Program-made: the position numbers and the translations under genes | Notes under the pieces: generated by a model | Told to the model about the DNA's origin: nothing | Database searches by the model: none | What the model saw: only the letters and a program-made list of their open reading frames with translations | NCBI GenBank assembly: GCA_020427635.1 | Contig: JAGQOH010000022.1 | Location: 1-48,918, forward strand | Direction of reading: 5' to 3' | Length of the DNA: 48,918 nt | From: Phycisphaerales bacterium | Lineage (GTDB): Bacteria; Planctomycetota; Phycisphaerae; Phycisphaerales; UBA1924 | Shown: one piece after another, positions 17,767 through 27,550 of the stretch | Layout: each line of letters opens with the position of its first letter | Numbering within the stretch: position 1 is the stretch's first letter

Positions 17767-18027
17767 GCCTGTTGCTCCCCTGCCAGGCCCGGTCGGACCC
17801 CGTTCGGGTCGGACCACGCCGGATCATCCCCATCGGCATCGGCGAAGTACCGGCTTCGCTTCAGGCCGGGGGCGGATAATAGGGGGCCTTGGCAACTTGG
17901 CAAAGCCGATTCTCCGCATCGGCGGACAATCCTTCGGCTGGCAGGCGGAATCAGAGGGTGCTAGCCTGCTCGACCCGTCGTCCCGGGCGGGTCCGCACGC
18001 ACGTTCCTGGAGCAGCAGTCGATTCCG

Positions 18028-18810
18028 ATGGGTGGCACCGCGCTGATTAGCGACATGCATGGCAACGCAGCCGCGCTGCGCGCCGTCCTCGCCGACATCA
18101 AGGACAAGGGCGCCGATCGGATCGTCTGCCTGGGCGATGTCGTGGGCTATGGCCCCGAGCCCCTCGAGTGCATCGACCTCGTGGCGGAGCACTGCGAGTG
18201 GACCCTCCTGGGCAACCACGACTATGCGGTGCTGTATGAGCCCACCAACTTCAACCCAGCTGCCGAGTCCAGTTCCTATTGGACACGTGCCCAGCTCGAC
18301 AACGAGTCCGATGTCGAGAAGCGCTCGGCGCGCTATCGCTTCCTGGGTCACCTGCGCGTGCGCTACGTCGACCCGAAGCTTGGCAATGGCAAGCCTGTGC
18401 TGGCGGTGCATGGATCGCCGCGCCGTCCGGTCAATGAATACATCTTTCCTGATGACGCGATCCACGCGGTCGACAAGATGCGCAACATCTTCGATCTCGT
18501 CGACGGCTACGCGGTGGTCGGGCACTCGCATGTGCCGGGCGTGTTTACAAACGAACCCGAGTTCTATCCGCCCGACGAAGTGGGGGAGGGCAAGGTCTAC
18601 AAGTTCATCGAGGGAGAGAAGGCGGTGATCAATGTGGGCGCGGTGGGTCAGCCGCGCGATCACGACCCGCGCGCGTCCTACGCAATCATGTATGAGGACC
18701 GCGTGCAGTTCCACCGCGTTGAGTACAACATCGATGAGACCGCCGAGAAGATTCGGCGCATTCCCGAACTCTCCAACTGGCTTGCGGATCGCCTCTACGA
18801 AGGCCGCTAG
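18028..18810 (+). CDS. metallophosphoesterase (YfcE/calcineurin-like)
   Basis: A 260-residue dinuclear-metal phosphoesterase with the full motif series: ALISDMHGN, VCLGDVVGYG, LLGNHD, LAVHGSPR and VVGHSHVPG. The substrate (phosphodiester or protein phosphate) cannot be read from the sequence. The start ATG directly precedes the first motif, with GGAG about 15 bases upstream, so RBS spacing is poor. It is divergent from clpP over a 261-bp control region and is followed by yidC after 36 bp. Confidence 0.92.
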   Translation: MGGTALISDMHGNAAALRAVLADIKDKGADRIVCLGDVVGYGPEPLECIDLVAEHCEWTLLGNHDYAVLYEPTNFNPAAESSSYWTRAQLDNESDVEKRSARYRFLGHLRVRYVDPKLGNGKPVLAVHGSPRRPVNEYIFPDDAIHAVDKMRNIFDLVDGYAVVGHSHVPGVFTNEPEFYPPDEVGEGKVYKFIEGEKAVINVGAVGQPRDHDPRASYAIMYEDRVQFHRVEYNIDETAEKIRRIPELSNWLADRLYEGR

Positions 18811-18846
18811 CTCCTCCCCTGTTCCCCAGAAAGCTCGCGCACGATC

Positions 18847-21114
18847 ATGCCCAAGGAACCGAACAAGGCGCTTCGCATTGTCATCCCGTTGGTCGTCGTC
18901 GCCGCCGCCATTGCGCTGGTCGTCGGCATCGGCATGACGTCCAAGGGGCGCGCCCCAGCACCAAGCAGGCCCACTTCGACGGCGCAACCCACTGAGGCGC
19001 CCGAGCAAGAGCAACAGGCGTCACCGAACGAATCAGCCAACCACACCATCGCCGCGGCGCCTGAACGCCCAGTCGACGAACCTGTTCCGTTGCAACCGAC
19101 TGCAACCGAGGCACAGCCCCCTGCCTCCGCGCAGTCATCGACCGCCCAGTCCGGTGCATACGCGATTCGTGTATGGAGTGGCGACGTGCCGCGGGTTGTC
19201 CTGGGCAGCCTCGATCCGCCGTCCGGCTTCGAGCTCGAAGTGGAGCTTACTCCGTTCGGCGCGGGCGTCGCCAAAGTCACCACAACCAACCACTATGTCA
19301 CAGCCCGGGATCTTGTGCAGGCGCGACGGGACCCCAGCAGCACGCACGATCACTATGTGGTGCAGCAACTCGCCGAGCAGCCGGGGGTAGCGCCCGATGG
19401 CTCGCCGATCACCTACCGCATGTCCGCGATGGGCGTGACGGCCATCGTCATCAATGGCCAGCGCGTCGAACTCTTTGGTGGGTCATACGGGCGCGTGTGG
19501 CAGCTTGAGTCGCACACCGCGACGCAAGCCACCTGGAGTGCCGAGATCGTCGATACGGTTGCGGACCAAACCATCGCCACCCTCCGGCGCACATACACGC
19601 TCGAGCCTGGCTCCTTTGAGATCAAGGTGGCGCAGTCCATTGAGAGTCACACGAGCGATGCACTGGGTCTGGTGTGGGAGCAGTTTGGTGCGCTCGACCT
19701 GCCGCGTGACACCTCGGGTTATCGCATCCCGATGCAGCGCGAGCGGTTTGGCTATTTCCGTGCATCGAAGCCAAGTGAGATTCATGCCGATGGCGCGCTT
19801 GTCCGCCGCGACAGCGTGCTCAAGCGCATCCAAAACGGCATCGCCAAGGGCCAGCCGGTTGCCTCGGAATGGCCAAACAGCCGATACGACGACGCGGGCC
19901 CATTGGTCTGGGCTGCACAGACCAATCGCTATTTCATGGCGGCGGTGTACCCGGGTGGTCTCTCGACATCACCGCACGAGCTGCCCATCGGCGCAAGTGT
20001 GACGGCGTCGGTGCTCCAAGGCGATCAGCCCAAGAGCTTCGAGGATGACCGAGTGGCGCACCGTTTGTCCTCGCCGGTCATGCAACTCGCGCCCGGCGCA
20101 ACGCTGGCGTTCGACGTTGGCTTCTACGCAGCGCCCACCGATGAGCGCCGCTTGCAATCCGGCGCCGACCCCGGCGCGCAGGCGGCGCGGCTCGACAAGA
20201 TCGTCGTTTACAACATGGGTGGGTTCTGCGCCTTTTGCACGTTCGCTTGGCTCGCGGACATCTTGATGGGCATCCTCCGGTTCTTCGACTCGGTTACGGG
20301 CGACTGGGCCATTTCGATCATTCTGTTGGTGGTCTGCGTGCGAGCGCTGTTGCACCCGATCTTTAAGCGCTCGCAGATCGGCATTCAGCGCTTCGGGAAA
20401 CAGATGCAGCGCATCGCGCCCAAGCAGAAGAAGCTGCAAGAAAAGTACAAGGACGACCCAAAGCGCCTGCACGAAGAAGTGCGCAAGCTCATGCGCGAAG
20501 AAAACGTGTCCTATGCAGGGCTCTTTGGCTGCCTGCCCATGTTCCTGCAGAGCCCCATCTGGATCGCGCTCTACGCCATGCTGTACACGAGCTTCGATCT
20601 GCGTCACGAGCCCGCGTTCTATGGGATCTTCCAGCAGCTTGGCGGCTGGTCATTCTTTGCCGATCTGTCGCGGGGCGACAGCCTGATCACGTTGCCACAG
20701 TCGCTGTGGTTCAACATGCCACTCATGGGACACATCACTGCGATCAACGTCTTGCCCATTCTCCTGGGCGTTGTGTTCTTCGTGCACCAAAAGTATCTGA
20801 CGCCACCTTCGACGGGCAACATGACGCCCGAACAGGAGCAGACCCAGAAGATCATGAAGGTCATGATGGTCGTCATGTTCCCCGTGTTCATGTACAACGC
20901 GCCTGCCGCATTGACGTTGTACTTCGTGACCAATTCCACGCTCGGCATCGTCGAAGGCCGTTGGATTCGTGCGCACATGGATGCGCTCGACCTCGACGGC
21001 ACGCAGGGCGCCGATGGGCGCAAGGTCGTGACCAACACTGCGGGCGCCAAGCCCACGCTCGAAGAGCGCCTTCGCGCACGCTTGGAAGCCAAACGCCCAC
21101 CCAAGAAGCCCTAG
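18847..21114 (+). CDS. yidC: membrane protein insertase YidC
   Basis: A 755-residue Oxa1/YidC insertase, longer than E. coli YidC (548). The order is an N-terminal membrane anchor (about residues 9-31), a Pro/Gln/Ala-rich linker to about 100, a large periplasmic beta domain, then the conserved membrane core. The core includes GDWAISIILLVVCVRALLHP, the cytoplasmic coiled hairpin (QMQRIAPKQKKLQEKYKDD) and GLFGCLPMFLQSPIWIALY. The end has YNAPAALTLYFVTNS and a basic Lys/Arg-rich tail typical of ribosome-contacting YidC. mnmE follows after 12 bp, the usual yidC-mnmE order; rpmH and rnpA are not present upstream. Confidence 0.95.
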   Translation: MPKEPNKALRIVIPLVVVAAAIALVVGIGMTSKGRAPAPSRPTSTAQPTEAPEQEQQASPNESANHTIAAAPERPVDEPVPLQPTATEAQPPASAQSSTAQSGAYAIRVWSGDVPRVVLGSLDPPSGFELEVELTPFGAGVAKVTTTNHYVTARDLVQARRDPSSTHDHYVVQQLAEQPGVAPDGSPITYRMSAMGVTAIVINGQRVELFGGSYGRVWQLESHTATQATWSAEIVDTVADQTIATLRRTYTLEPGSFEIKVAQSIESHTSDALGLVWEQFGALDLPRDTSGYRIPMQRERFGYFRASKPSEIHADGALVRRDSVLKRIQNGIAKGQPVASEWPNSRYDDAGPLVWAAQTNRYFMAAVYPGGLSTSPHELPIGASVTASVLQGDQPKSFEDDRVAHRLSSPVMQLAPGATLAFDVGFYAAPTDERRLQSGADPGAQAARLDKIVVYNMGGFCAFCTFAWLADILMGILRFFDSVTGDWAISIILLVVCVRALLHPIFKRSQIGIQRFGKQMQRIAPKQKKLQEKYKDDPKRLHEEVRKLMREENVSYAGLFGCLPMFLQSPIWIALYAMLYTSFDLRHEPAFYGIFQQLGGWSFFADLSRGDSLITLPQSLWFNMPLMGHITAINVLPILLGVVFFVHQKYLTPPSTGNMTPEQEQTQKIMKVMMVVMFPVFMYNAPAALTLYFVTNSTLGIVEGRWIRAHMDALDLDGTQGADGRKVVTNTAGAKPTLEERLRARLEAKRPPKKP

Positions 21115-21126
21115 ACTGGCAGCGCC

Positions 21127-22494
21127 ATGCGCCTGGATGACACCATCGTGGCGGCCGCGGCGCGCGGCGTCCCTGGCGGGCGCACCATGATTCGCCTCTC
21201 CGGGCTGGATGCGATCGCCGTCGTTCATCCAATGCTGGCAACGGCACCTTCGCGTACGCGCCATATCGGTGTACAGCGACTGGTCCTGAGCGGCGCACAC
21301 TTGCCTTGCGTGTGCGCATACTTCCCCGCACCCGCGTCATACACGGGCGAAGACGTCGTCGAGTTGCAACTGCCGACCAACGCCACACTTGTCGAGCGCG
21401 TCCTGGCGCAGCTGACGCAACACGATGGAGTGCGCCTCGCGGGCCCGGGCGAATTCACTGCACGTGCGTTCTTGCATGACAAGCTCGATGCCGAACAAGC
21501 CGAAGGTGTTGCCGCGATGATCGCCGCGCGCACGGCCAATGAGCATGCGGCTGCGCGAGACCTGCTCGACGGGTGCACCGGTGCCCATTACCGCACCTTG
21601 CTTGACGAAGCCATCGAACTCCTTGCCCTGGTCGAAGCAGGCATTGACTTCTCTGATCAGGAAGATGTTGTCGCCATCTCGCCGCAGAACTTGTCGCTGC
21701 GACTTGAAGTTCTGATTTCCACGCTCGACGCCTTGCTGATCGGCACATCAGGACGCGAAGCGCCGAGTGAGCGCCTGCGCGCAGTGCTTGTGGGCCCACC
21801 CAACGCCGGCAAGAGCACGCTCTTTAACGCGTTGCTCGGACGCGAGCGCGCGGTGGTCAGCGATGTCGCAGGCACGACGCGCGATGCGCTGGTCGAACCT
21901 CTGCCTCTGGATGGACTGGCCTCGGGCTGGTTCGACGTCGGCATTGACCTGGTCGATCTGGCGGGCCTGGGCGATGCGTCGAGTGCGCTCGACCGGGCCG
22001 CGCAGCAACTCGCGCGCGAGCATGTTGTCCGCGCTTCAATCGTCATCCAGTGCGATCCGGCTGGACAGTTTGATCAACACCTTCCGATTGTTCGCGACGA
22101 GACAGTCACCCTGCGCGTGCGCACGAAAGCCGATCTTCCGAACGACTCCGGCGCCGAACCGATGATGGCAGTGTGCGCGCTCGATGGTTGGCACCTCGAA
22201 GCGCTGCGCAAGGCGATCGTCGACGCTGCCGCCACGGCCAGTGGCATCATTTCGCCGGATGGCGTGCCCTTGCCTGCGCGCCATGCGCGGGCCCTTGCTG
22301 CCGCGCGCGAGGCCTTGAACTGCGCCCTGCTCTCGACCCCTGGGCAAGGTGAGAACATGTTGCACATGCAGGATGCCGCGATCACTGCCCATTGGCTGCG
22401 CAATGCAGTCGACGCGCTGGGTGAGATCGCCGGGCGCATCAGCCCTGATGACGTACTGGGGCGGATATTCGCAACCTTCTGTATCGGCAAGTGA
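21127..22494 (+). CDS. mnmE: tRNA modification GTPase MnmE
   Basis: A 455-residue MnmE that, with MnmG, installs the 5-(carboxymethyl)aminomethyl group on wobble U34 of certain tRNAs. Motifs are the N-terminal folate-binding domain ([32 protein letters not shown]), P-loop [24 protein letters not shown], and the C-terminal [15 protein letters not shown] with the functional Cys. G3 is DLAG instead of DTAG, G4 is TKAD instead of NKxD, and the residue aligned to E. coli E282 is Asp. These suggest altered GTPase kinetics but not inactivity. No mnmG is in the window. Confidence 0.93.
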   Translation: MRLDDTIVAAAARGVPGGRTMIRLSGLDAIAVVHPMLATAPSRTRHIGVQRLVLSGAHLPCVCAYFPAPASYTGEDVVELQLPTNATLVERVLAQLTQHDGVRLAGPGEFTARAFLHDKLDAEQAEGVAAMIAARTANEHAAARDLLDGCTGAHYRTLLDEAIELLALVEAGIDFSDQEDVVAISPQNLSLRLEVLISTLDALLIGTSGREAPSERLRAVLVGPPNAGKSTLFNALLGRERAVVSDVAGTTRDALVEPLPLDGLASGWFDVGIDLVDLAGLGDASSALDRAAQQLAREHVVRASIVIQCDPAGQFDQHLPIVRDETVTLRVRTKADLPNDSGAEPMMAVCALDGWHLEALRKAIVDAAATASGIISPDGVPLPARHARALAAAREALNCALLSTPGQGENMLHMQDAAITAHWLRNAVDALGEIAGRISPDDVLGRIFATFCIGK

Positions 22495-22500
22495 CCGGAG

Positions 22501-22947
22501 CTACGCCGCGCCGGCGCCGGCCGCCCGCGTAAGAAACGCATCGAGATAGCGCTCGACAAATGCATCGATCGCCGATGCTGTGGCGCCCGGCGTCGTGCCC
22601 CAACAGCTCGCGACGAGATCGACACCATCGAGATCAAGCTGCACACTCAGCACATCATCAACAACGAATGCCGGCTCGAGCCGATCGGCCAAGAACGCCG
22701 CCAGTGCATTCACGCCCGGCTCGCCAATGCTGATCGTCGGGCGATGGCGCAGATCCTCATTGTTGAGATACCAAAGGTCCGAACACACCAGCACGTCCAG
22801 AGCGCCGCGCATCGCATCGTCGCCGGCAAAGCGCTGTGCAATCACATCGTGCAAGCGATAGGCCAATGGACGATGGGAGCGCTCAGCACGCAAGTGGGCG
22901 CCGGTGACGATCAAGAGTAAACGTTCGGTATCGATGGGCGTGTTCAC
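22501..22947 (-). CDS. hypothetical protein, 148 residues
   Basis: A cytoplasmic-looking protein without signal peptide or recognised domain. It contains ERLLLIVTGAHLRAERSHRP, a central VLVCSDLWYLNNEDLRHRP and an Ala-rich C-terminal helix. The GTG start at 22947 is preferred to a TTG eight codons earlier, but neither has a strong RBS. It converges with mnmE, with 6 bp between the stops, and lies just past the subtilase terminator. Coding status is supported mainly by composition and by the tight fit to neighbours. Confidence 0.6.
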   Translation of the reverse strand: MNTPIDTERLLLIVTGAHLRAERSHRPLAYRLHDVIAQRFAGDDAMRGALDVLVCSDLWYLNNEDLRHRPTISIGEPGVNALAAFLADRLEPAFVVDDVLSVQLDLDGVDLVASCWGTTPGATASAIDAFVERYLDAFLTRAAGAGAA

Positions 22948-22972
22948 GCGCGCAGTGTAGCGGCGGTGCAAT

Positions 22973-23001
22973 GAAAAAGGGCCCCGCTTGCAAGGGGCCC
23001 T
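22973..23001 (-). terminator. Rho-independent terminator of the subtilase gene
   Basis: On the minus strand, 28 bp after the subtilase stop, an 8-bp perfect stem AGGGCCCC/GGGGCCCT (8-base loop) is followed directly by TTTTT. Confidence 0.85.
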
Positions 23002-23028
23002 GGTGGTTTTCAGATTGATGCTGTCAAT

Positions 23029-26000
23029 TCAGCACACGGCTCCGAAGTTGAACAGCACGAGGTTCAGGTCGTCGAGGTCGACGAACCCGTCGCCATTCAC
23101 ATCGCCATTCGTGTCCGCAGGGACGGCGCTGCCAAAGTTGAACAGCACGAGGTTCAGGTCGGTCAAGTCAACCAGTAGGTCGCCATTGGCGTCGCCCGGG
23201 CAGGTCGGCCCGACGGACGTGCAGTTCTGCTCGACGACCTGCAGGTCGTCAATCGCCGCCTCGACGATCGATCCATTGATGAGATCTGAAGCGGTGAAAC
23301 GCATCTGTACCTGATCCGTGGGCGCCACGAAGTCGGCGACGCGGAATTCGTGCTGCACCCAGCCGCCACCCTGATCGCCCGACACCGTCTCGACCGTGGT
23401 CCACGAGCCACCTGCGTTGTTGGAGACCTCAACAACAAAGATGTCTTCGCCAGGCGAAGCGCCCGCGTTGTTGTTGTACCAGCGCCAATAACTCAGGCGA
23501 GCTTCGGGGAACGCCGCAAGCGCGAAGCTTGGGCTGGTCAAGTTCGTTGCGCCATTGTCAATGTCAAACGCGCCAACGCTCGCGCCCGCGTTGCCGTCAG
23601 TCACCCAGCAATCGGTGCCGCTAGGCGTGTGGTCATCCTCGGGCTGCGCAGAAGTGCCTTGCGGGTCCATGCGGTTCCAGTTGCCTGTCGTCGCTTGTGG
23701 ATCGCTCAGGCCGACATCGACCACCCACCCGCTCGTGCCAGCTTCCATTTCCTCAACGACCGGGAAGGTCTCCACGCCCACTTCCGTCGAGATTGGATCC
23801 GCCGCCCCACTCGCCGGACTGGTGGCCTGTCCCGTCGAAGTGCCCTCCGCAGTGAAATACAGCTCGGGCAGATCGCCGCAATCAACCGCGGGCAAACTCA
23901 CCGAGTAGGTGTCGTCTAGGTTGTCGTTCATGACCAGCTGCAGGTACGTCCCGCCGTCATAGCGGTAGTGCACCCGCACGCTCCCGGCAATGACACTCTG
24001 GTTGTTCGCAACAACGCCCACGGTCAGCGGAATGTTGCTGCCCGGCGCAATCAACGCCGGCACTGGCGTCAGCAGCGTGACTGCCATGCCCGCCAGCCCG
24101 CCACCGTCAGCGGTCAGTGAGAACTCCTGCGGCCCCTGCGGCACATTCGTGCCCGTCACCGCGATTGTCCACAAGCCCGGAATCGGTGCGTCGATTTGCA
24201 CCTGTTCAATGTTGTTGATGTGGTCTTCCTGCGTGCGCACCGCCGCCGCGCTCGGATTTGCATTGCCGCCAAGCGTCCAGGGGTAGTGCCGCGTGCCGTT
24301 GGGGTCGGTCACAACGAGGTCCAAGTCGTTCACAAGCGCTGCGACCGGATTCGGCGCCGCCGGCGCATCGTCCCACGCAAGCGTGAACTTGATGGGGCCG
24401 GAACCAGATCCCACGGTCACGCCTTGCGACACGGTGCCGCCCTGATCGACCGTGTCTTCGACGTAGCTCAGGGTATCCATGAAGTCGAGCGTCGGGATGA
24501 TGCGCACCGAGCCATAGCCATACTGATAGTCAGGCCCGACATTGCCCTGGTCCTGCGCGTTGTGCGCGAGCAGCGCCTTGATCGTGCTGTTGCGCGGGTC
24601 CGGCGCTCCGGGAAAGAGCTGGCGATGCTTCTCGAGCATGAGCGCCACGCAACCGGTCACAGTGGGCGCCGCCATCGAGGTGCCGCACTTCACGTTGTAG
24701 CCGCCACTCGAACTCGTCGAGGTCACGCCGTTGTCGCCGTTGGACTGACAGCCTGGCGCCGAGATGTCGGGCTTGATGCGATCGTCGTCCGCGGGGCCCC
24801 AACTGGAGAAGCTAGTGATCGAGTCGTTGTTGGCGTTCGTCGCGCCAACGGTGATGTGGTTTTTCGCGCAGGCGGGCGGCGCGGTCGTGTGATAGGTGCT
24901 GCCGCACGTCGAAACCTGGCGTTCATTGCCATTGGCCCAGACGATGCGCGTCGGGTTGCCGCCCGTAACATTGCCGCGCACGACGCCATCGATCACGCCG
25001 CTGGTCACGCCGTAGTCACCTTCGATCGAGCAGGGGAAGCCATTGATCGACGTGTTGGTGCCGATGGAATTGTTCGCGACATCCGCGTTGAAGTTGTTGA
25101 ACGCGTTGGCGTAGTCGCTCTCGATGTCGCCCGGGTTCGTGTAGAGGAACGTGCCCGAGCCGTCGTATTGGAAGCCCGCAGAGACGATGTCAACGCTCGG
25201 CGCCATGCCCGGGAAAGACGATGCAAGGCTCGCGCCGATCGTGCCGGCCACGTGTGTCGAGTGATCATTGAGACCCGAGCTGTCGATCACGGTCACGCGC
25301 CCGCCAAAGGCCGTGTGCGAAGCAAGCGCCGTGCCGCCGTCGTACACGAACGCCGTGACGCCCGCGCCGGTCAGACTATGGGGTGCGCTGTGGGCGAGAT
25401 TCGCGCCGGTGAGCGAAGCATTCTCGATGTTGTTCGCCTCAAACTTGGGCAGCGCCGGCTCAAGCCACTGCACTTCATCATGCAGCGCCAGGGCCATCAC
25501 GCTCGACACGGGCAGTTCGACCACGAGCCCATTGATGGATTCGAGCTGATCGCGCACCGTCGCGCCTTCCAACTCCGCAATCTTCGCGCCCTCGCCCAGA
25601 TCGACATCCTGGTGAAACACCATGTACGCGCCGATGATCTTCTCGCTGGGCTGATTCGCCTGCGCCTCAGTAACGCCGACCACCGCATGCTCAGGCACGC
25701 GCCCAAGCGCAAAGTCTTCATTGAGCTTCCAGACCGGGTCCAGCTCCGTCGCGACCGTCATCTGGGCGCCGCTCGCCGCGAGCTTGGCGCTGTTCACTTG
25801 GCCCGCATGCACCGTGGCGAAGTAGGCGTCACTGCCCACATAGCTCAAGAGCGTCAGCCCCGCGTCCTTGAGCGAAGCACGCTGCGCGGGTGTCACGGGC
25901 TGGTCGAACTGCACGAGGATGCGCTTGGCGCCGGTGCGCGGAGACATCGCCTCCACCTGTTGGGCCGCTGCCATGGGCGAAGCCGCCCGCACCACGACCG

Positions 26001-26124
26001 CCTGGCCGCTGCGGAAAACAATTGGTCCGGCGGCCAGCGTCGCCTGTCCAGCGACAGCCAGCAGCAGGGCAGGGGCAAGCGTGCGCGCAGCCAAGCTGCC
26101 AAAACGGGTTCGGGCATTCGACAT
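23029..26124 (-). CDS. secreted subtilisin-family (S8) serine protease with C-terminal dockerin
   Basis: A 1031-residue exoprotein with a signal peptide at residues 1-33. The catalytic triad lies in FVYDGG (Asp262), HSTHVAGT (His288) and GTSMAAPTVTG (Ser483), with the oxyanion Asn in ANGNE. The pro-region (about 65-230) resembles an inhibitor-like fold followed by inserted segments. After the protease come beta-sandwich regions (about 600-830), then a domain with WYNNNAGASPGEDIFVVEVS. The last 55 residues hold two Ca-binding dockerin repeats, GDANGDLLVDLTDLNLVLFN and GDVNGDGFVDLDDLNLVLFN. It is secreted, possibly docked to a cohesin-bearing surface protein. The ATG at 26124 has GGAGAGGA (26134-26141) upstream and begins the signal peptide. 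Confidence 0.92.
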   Translation of the reverse strand: MSNARTRFGSLAARTLAPALLLAVAGQATLAAGPIVFRSGQAVVVRAASPMAAAQQVEAMSPRTGAKRILVQFDQPVTPAQRASLKDAGLTLLSYVGSDAYFATVHAGQVNSAKLAASGAQMTVATELDPVWKLNEDFALGRVPEHAVVGVTEAQANQPSEKIIGAYMVFHQDVDLGEGAKIAELEGATVRDQLESINGLVVELPVSSVMALALHDEVQWLEPALPKFEANNIENASLTGANLAHSAPHSLTGAGVTAFVYDGGTALASHTAFGGRVTVIDSSGLNDHSTHVAGTIGASLASSFPGMAPSVDIVSAGFQYDGSGTFLYTNPGDIESDYANAFNNFNADVANNSIGTNTSINGFPCSIEGDYGVTSGVIDGVVRGNVTGGNPTRIVWANGNERQVSTCGSTYHTTAPPACAKNHITVGATNANNDSITSFSSWGPADDDRIKPDISAPGCQSNGDNGVTSTSSSGGYNVKCGTSMAAPTVTGCVALMLEKHRQLFPGAPDPRNSTIKALLAHNAQDQGNVGPDYQYGYGSVRIIPTLDFMDTLSYVEDTVDQGGTVSQGVTVGSGSGPIKFTLAWDDAPAAPNPVAALVNDLDLVVTDPNGTRHYPWTLGGNANPSAAAVRTQEDHINNIEQVQIDAPIPGLWTIAVTGTNVPQGPQEFSLTADGGGLAGMAVTLLTPVPALIAPGSNIPLTVGVVANNQSVIAGSVRVHYRYDGGTYLQLVMNDNLDDTYSVSLPAVDCGDLPELYFTAEGTSTGQATSPASGAADPISTEVGVETFPVVEEMEAGTSGWVVDVGLSDPQATTGNWNRMDPQGTSAQPEDDHTPSGTDCWVTDGNAGASVGAFDIDNGATNLTSPSFALAAFPEARLSYWRWYNNNAGASPGEDIFVVEVSNNAGGSWTTVETVSGDQGGGWVQHEFRVADFVAPTDQVQMRFTASDLINGSIVEAAIDDLQVVEQNCTSVGPTCPGDANGDLLVDLTDLNLVLFNFGSAVPADTNGDVNGDGFVDLDDLNLVLFNFGAVC

Positions 26125-26426
26125 GTTCTCTGGTCCTCTCCGGTCTTGCGTGTTGCGTTCTGACTTGATCGGCCCGCGGCGGGCACACCAAAACCGCCGC
26201 CCGGCTCCGAGGATGCCAGGAAGCGGGCCAATGCCCTGATTGTGGGCCCCAAACCCACCCCCCACAAGCCCCGTGTTGCCAAGTACATGAGGCCATTCTT
26301 GGTCCGATTCCCCGGCTCGTATGGGTCAATGGGCCCAGCTTGCCCAAATCGCCATCTGGGGCGCGCCAGCACCCGCGTACCTCCCGCTACACTCCGCCCT
26401 CAACCCCCCCCTCCGGAGGACTCGGC
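26125..26426. other. divergent intergenic region between subtilase and purE
   Basis: No gene is seen here. It contains the subtilase RBS (26134-26141, minus strand) and the purE RBS GGAGGA (26415-26420). A TTGACC-like -35 on the minus strand at about 26326-26331 lacks a convincing -10, and TACACT at about 26389-26394 on the plus strand could be a -10 for purE. Both are weak. Confidence 0.4.
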
Positions 26427-26930
26427 GTGGCAGGTGCGATTGACGTCGGCATTGTGATGGGCTCGGCGTCCGACTGGACCGCCATGCAAGCCGCGAGCAA
26501 CATCCTGGATGAGCTGGGCATCGCCCACGAGTGCAAGGTCCTCTCGGCCCATCGCAGCCCCCATGCCGTGGTCGATTGGGTCGAAGATGCCTCGAAGCGC
26601 GGGGCGAAGGTCTTCATCGCCGGTGCCGGCATGGCCGCCGCCTTGCCGGGCGTGGTCGCGGCACTCACGCACCTCCCCGTCCTTGGGGTGCCGCTCGATG
26701 GCAGCGCTCTCCAGGGCCTCGATGCGCTCCTCGCGATCGTCCAGATGCCCAAGGGCATCCCCGTTGGCACGCTCGCGATTGGCAAGCACGGCGCGCTGAA
26801 TGCCGCCCTGCTTGCCGCGTCGATCCTCTCGCTCAGCGACGCCAAGGTGCGCGAACGCTTGCTCGCCTACCGCGCCGCACAAACGCAGCAGGTGCTGGAC
26901 AACGCCGATCCGACAAAGCAGTCGAAGTAG
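26427..26930 (+). CDS. purE: N5-carboxyaminoimidazole ribonucleotide mutase
   Basis: A 167-residue PurE of purine biosynthesis, interconverting N5-CAIR and CAIR. The motifs GIVMGSASDW, VLSAHRSPHAV and IAGAGMAAALPGV are the standard signature. Size matches the family. The GTG start at 26427 is chosen because GGAGGA lies 6 bases upstream and the conserved sequence begins soon after; in-frame codons further upstream encode low-complexity Pro/Ser. No purK is adjacent. Confidence 0.94.
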   Translation: MAGAIDVGIVMGSASDWTAMQAASNILDELGIAHECKVLSAHRSPHAVVDWVEDASKRGAKVFIAGAGMAAALPGVVAALTHLPVLGVPLDGSALQGLDALLAIVQMPKGIPVGTLAIGKHGALNAALLAASILSLSDAKVRERLLAYRAAQTQQVLDNADPTKQSK

Positions 26931-26966
26931 GCAGCCATCGGCGTGCCCGTTGCGTAGAGAAGAACG

Positions 26967-27476
26967 GTGATCAAATACGACCCGAATGCCAAGACGCACC
27001 CGGTAACCGCCTGGTTTGCGATTGCGATCATTGCCGTGGTGATTGGGGCGCCCTTCTTCAGCAAGAGTCGCGGGACATCAGGATCGACGTGCGCACAAAC
27101 CGTCGCAAAGGTCTTTGCCGACGATGTGCATCTGATCCTCATGCAGGATTCCATCCCCGAAGAGCAGGTTCTTTGGGGCCAGATCGCAGTCGATGCGGCG
27201 CAGGAAGCGAACTTCCACAATGATCACATCGAATCTGGATCGCTCGTCACGGTCATTCCAGATATCGAAGAGATCCGCCGTGCAATCGCCGATTCGGTTT
27301 CCGCTCCCGAGGTCTTCGCAGCCAACTCCTACACAGTTGGATATGTGGCGCTGCGCGAAAGTGGTCCGGCCCTGTATTGGGCCGCCGTGATGCGCGGTGA
27401 CGGAGGAGTACGAGGGGACGCGCTTGGAGATGCGGATACCCCGTCCTGGCTCAACGCCGTCTGCGGCATGGACTAG
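26967..27476 (+). CDS. hypothetical secreted or membrane-anchored protein
   Basis: A 169-residue protein starting at GTG with a purine-rich AGAGAAG upstream. One N-terminal hydrophobic helix (VTAWFAIAIIAVVIGAPFF) is followed by an extracytoplasmic domain of about 135 residues with two Cys (CAQTV and AVCGMD), which could pair. No known family is recognised. It follows purE by 36 bp on the same strand and is followed by a long inverted repeat before the convergent pdxJ. Confidence 0.65.
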   Translation: MIKYDPNAKTHPVTAWFAIAIIAVVIGAPFFSKSRGTSGSTCAQTVAKVFADDVHLILMQDSIPEEQVLWGQIAVDAAQEANFHNDHIESGSLVTVIPDIEEIRRAIADSVSAPEVFAANSYTVGYVALRESGPALYWAAVMRGDGGVRGDALGDADTPSWLNAVCGMD

Positions 27477-27481
27477 GCGCA

Positions 27482-27550
27482 GGGGACCGCGATCACTCTC
27501 CTGGAGTGAGGTTGAGGTCTCGAACCAGGTGTGATGGCGCTGCGGTCCCC
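27482..27550. repeat. inverted repeat between convergent genes
   Basis: Perfect 9-bp arms GGGGACCGC (27482-27490) and GCGGTCCCC (27542-27550). Inside, ATCAC/GTGAT and the small hairpin CACTC-TCCTG-GAGTG can also pair. It begins 5 bp after the stop of the + strand gene. It may act as a bidirectional termination structure or a small structured RNA; there is no U-run. Confidence 0.45.

Noticed and set aside
24196..26163. 655-residue open frame on the plus strand opposite the subtilase
   Set aside because: Arg/His/Val/Ala-rich composition typical of antisense translation of GC-rich genes, and it overlaps the subtilase catalytic domain entirely.
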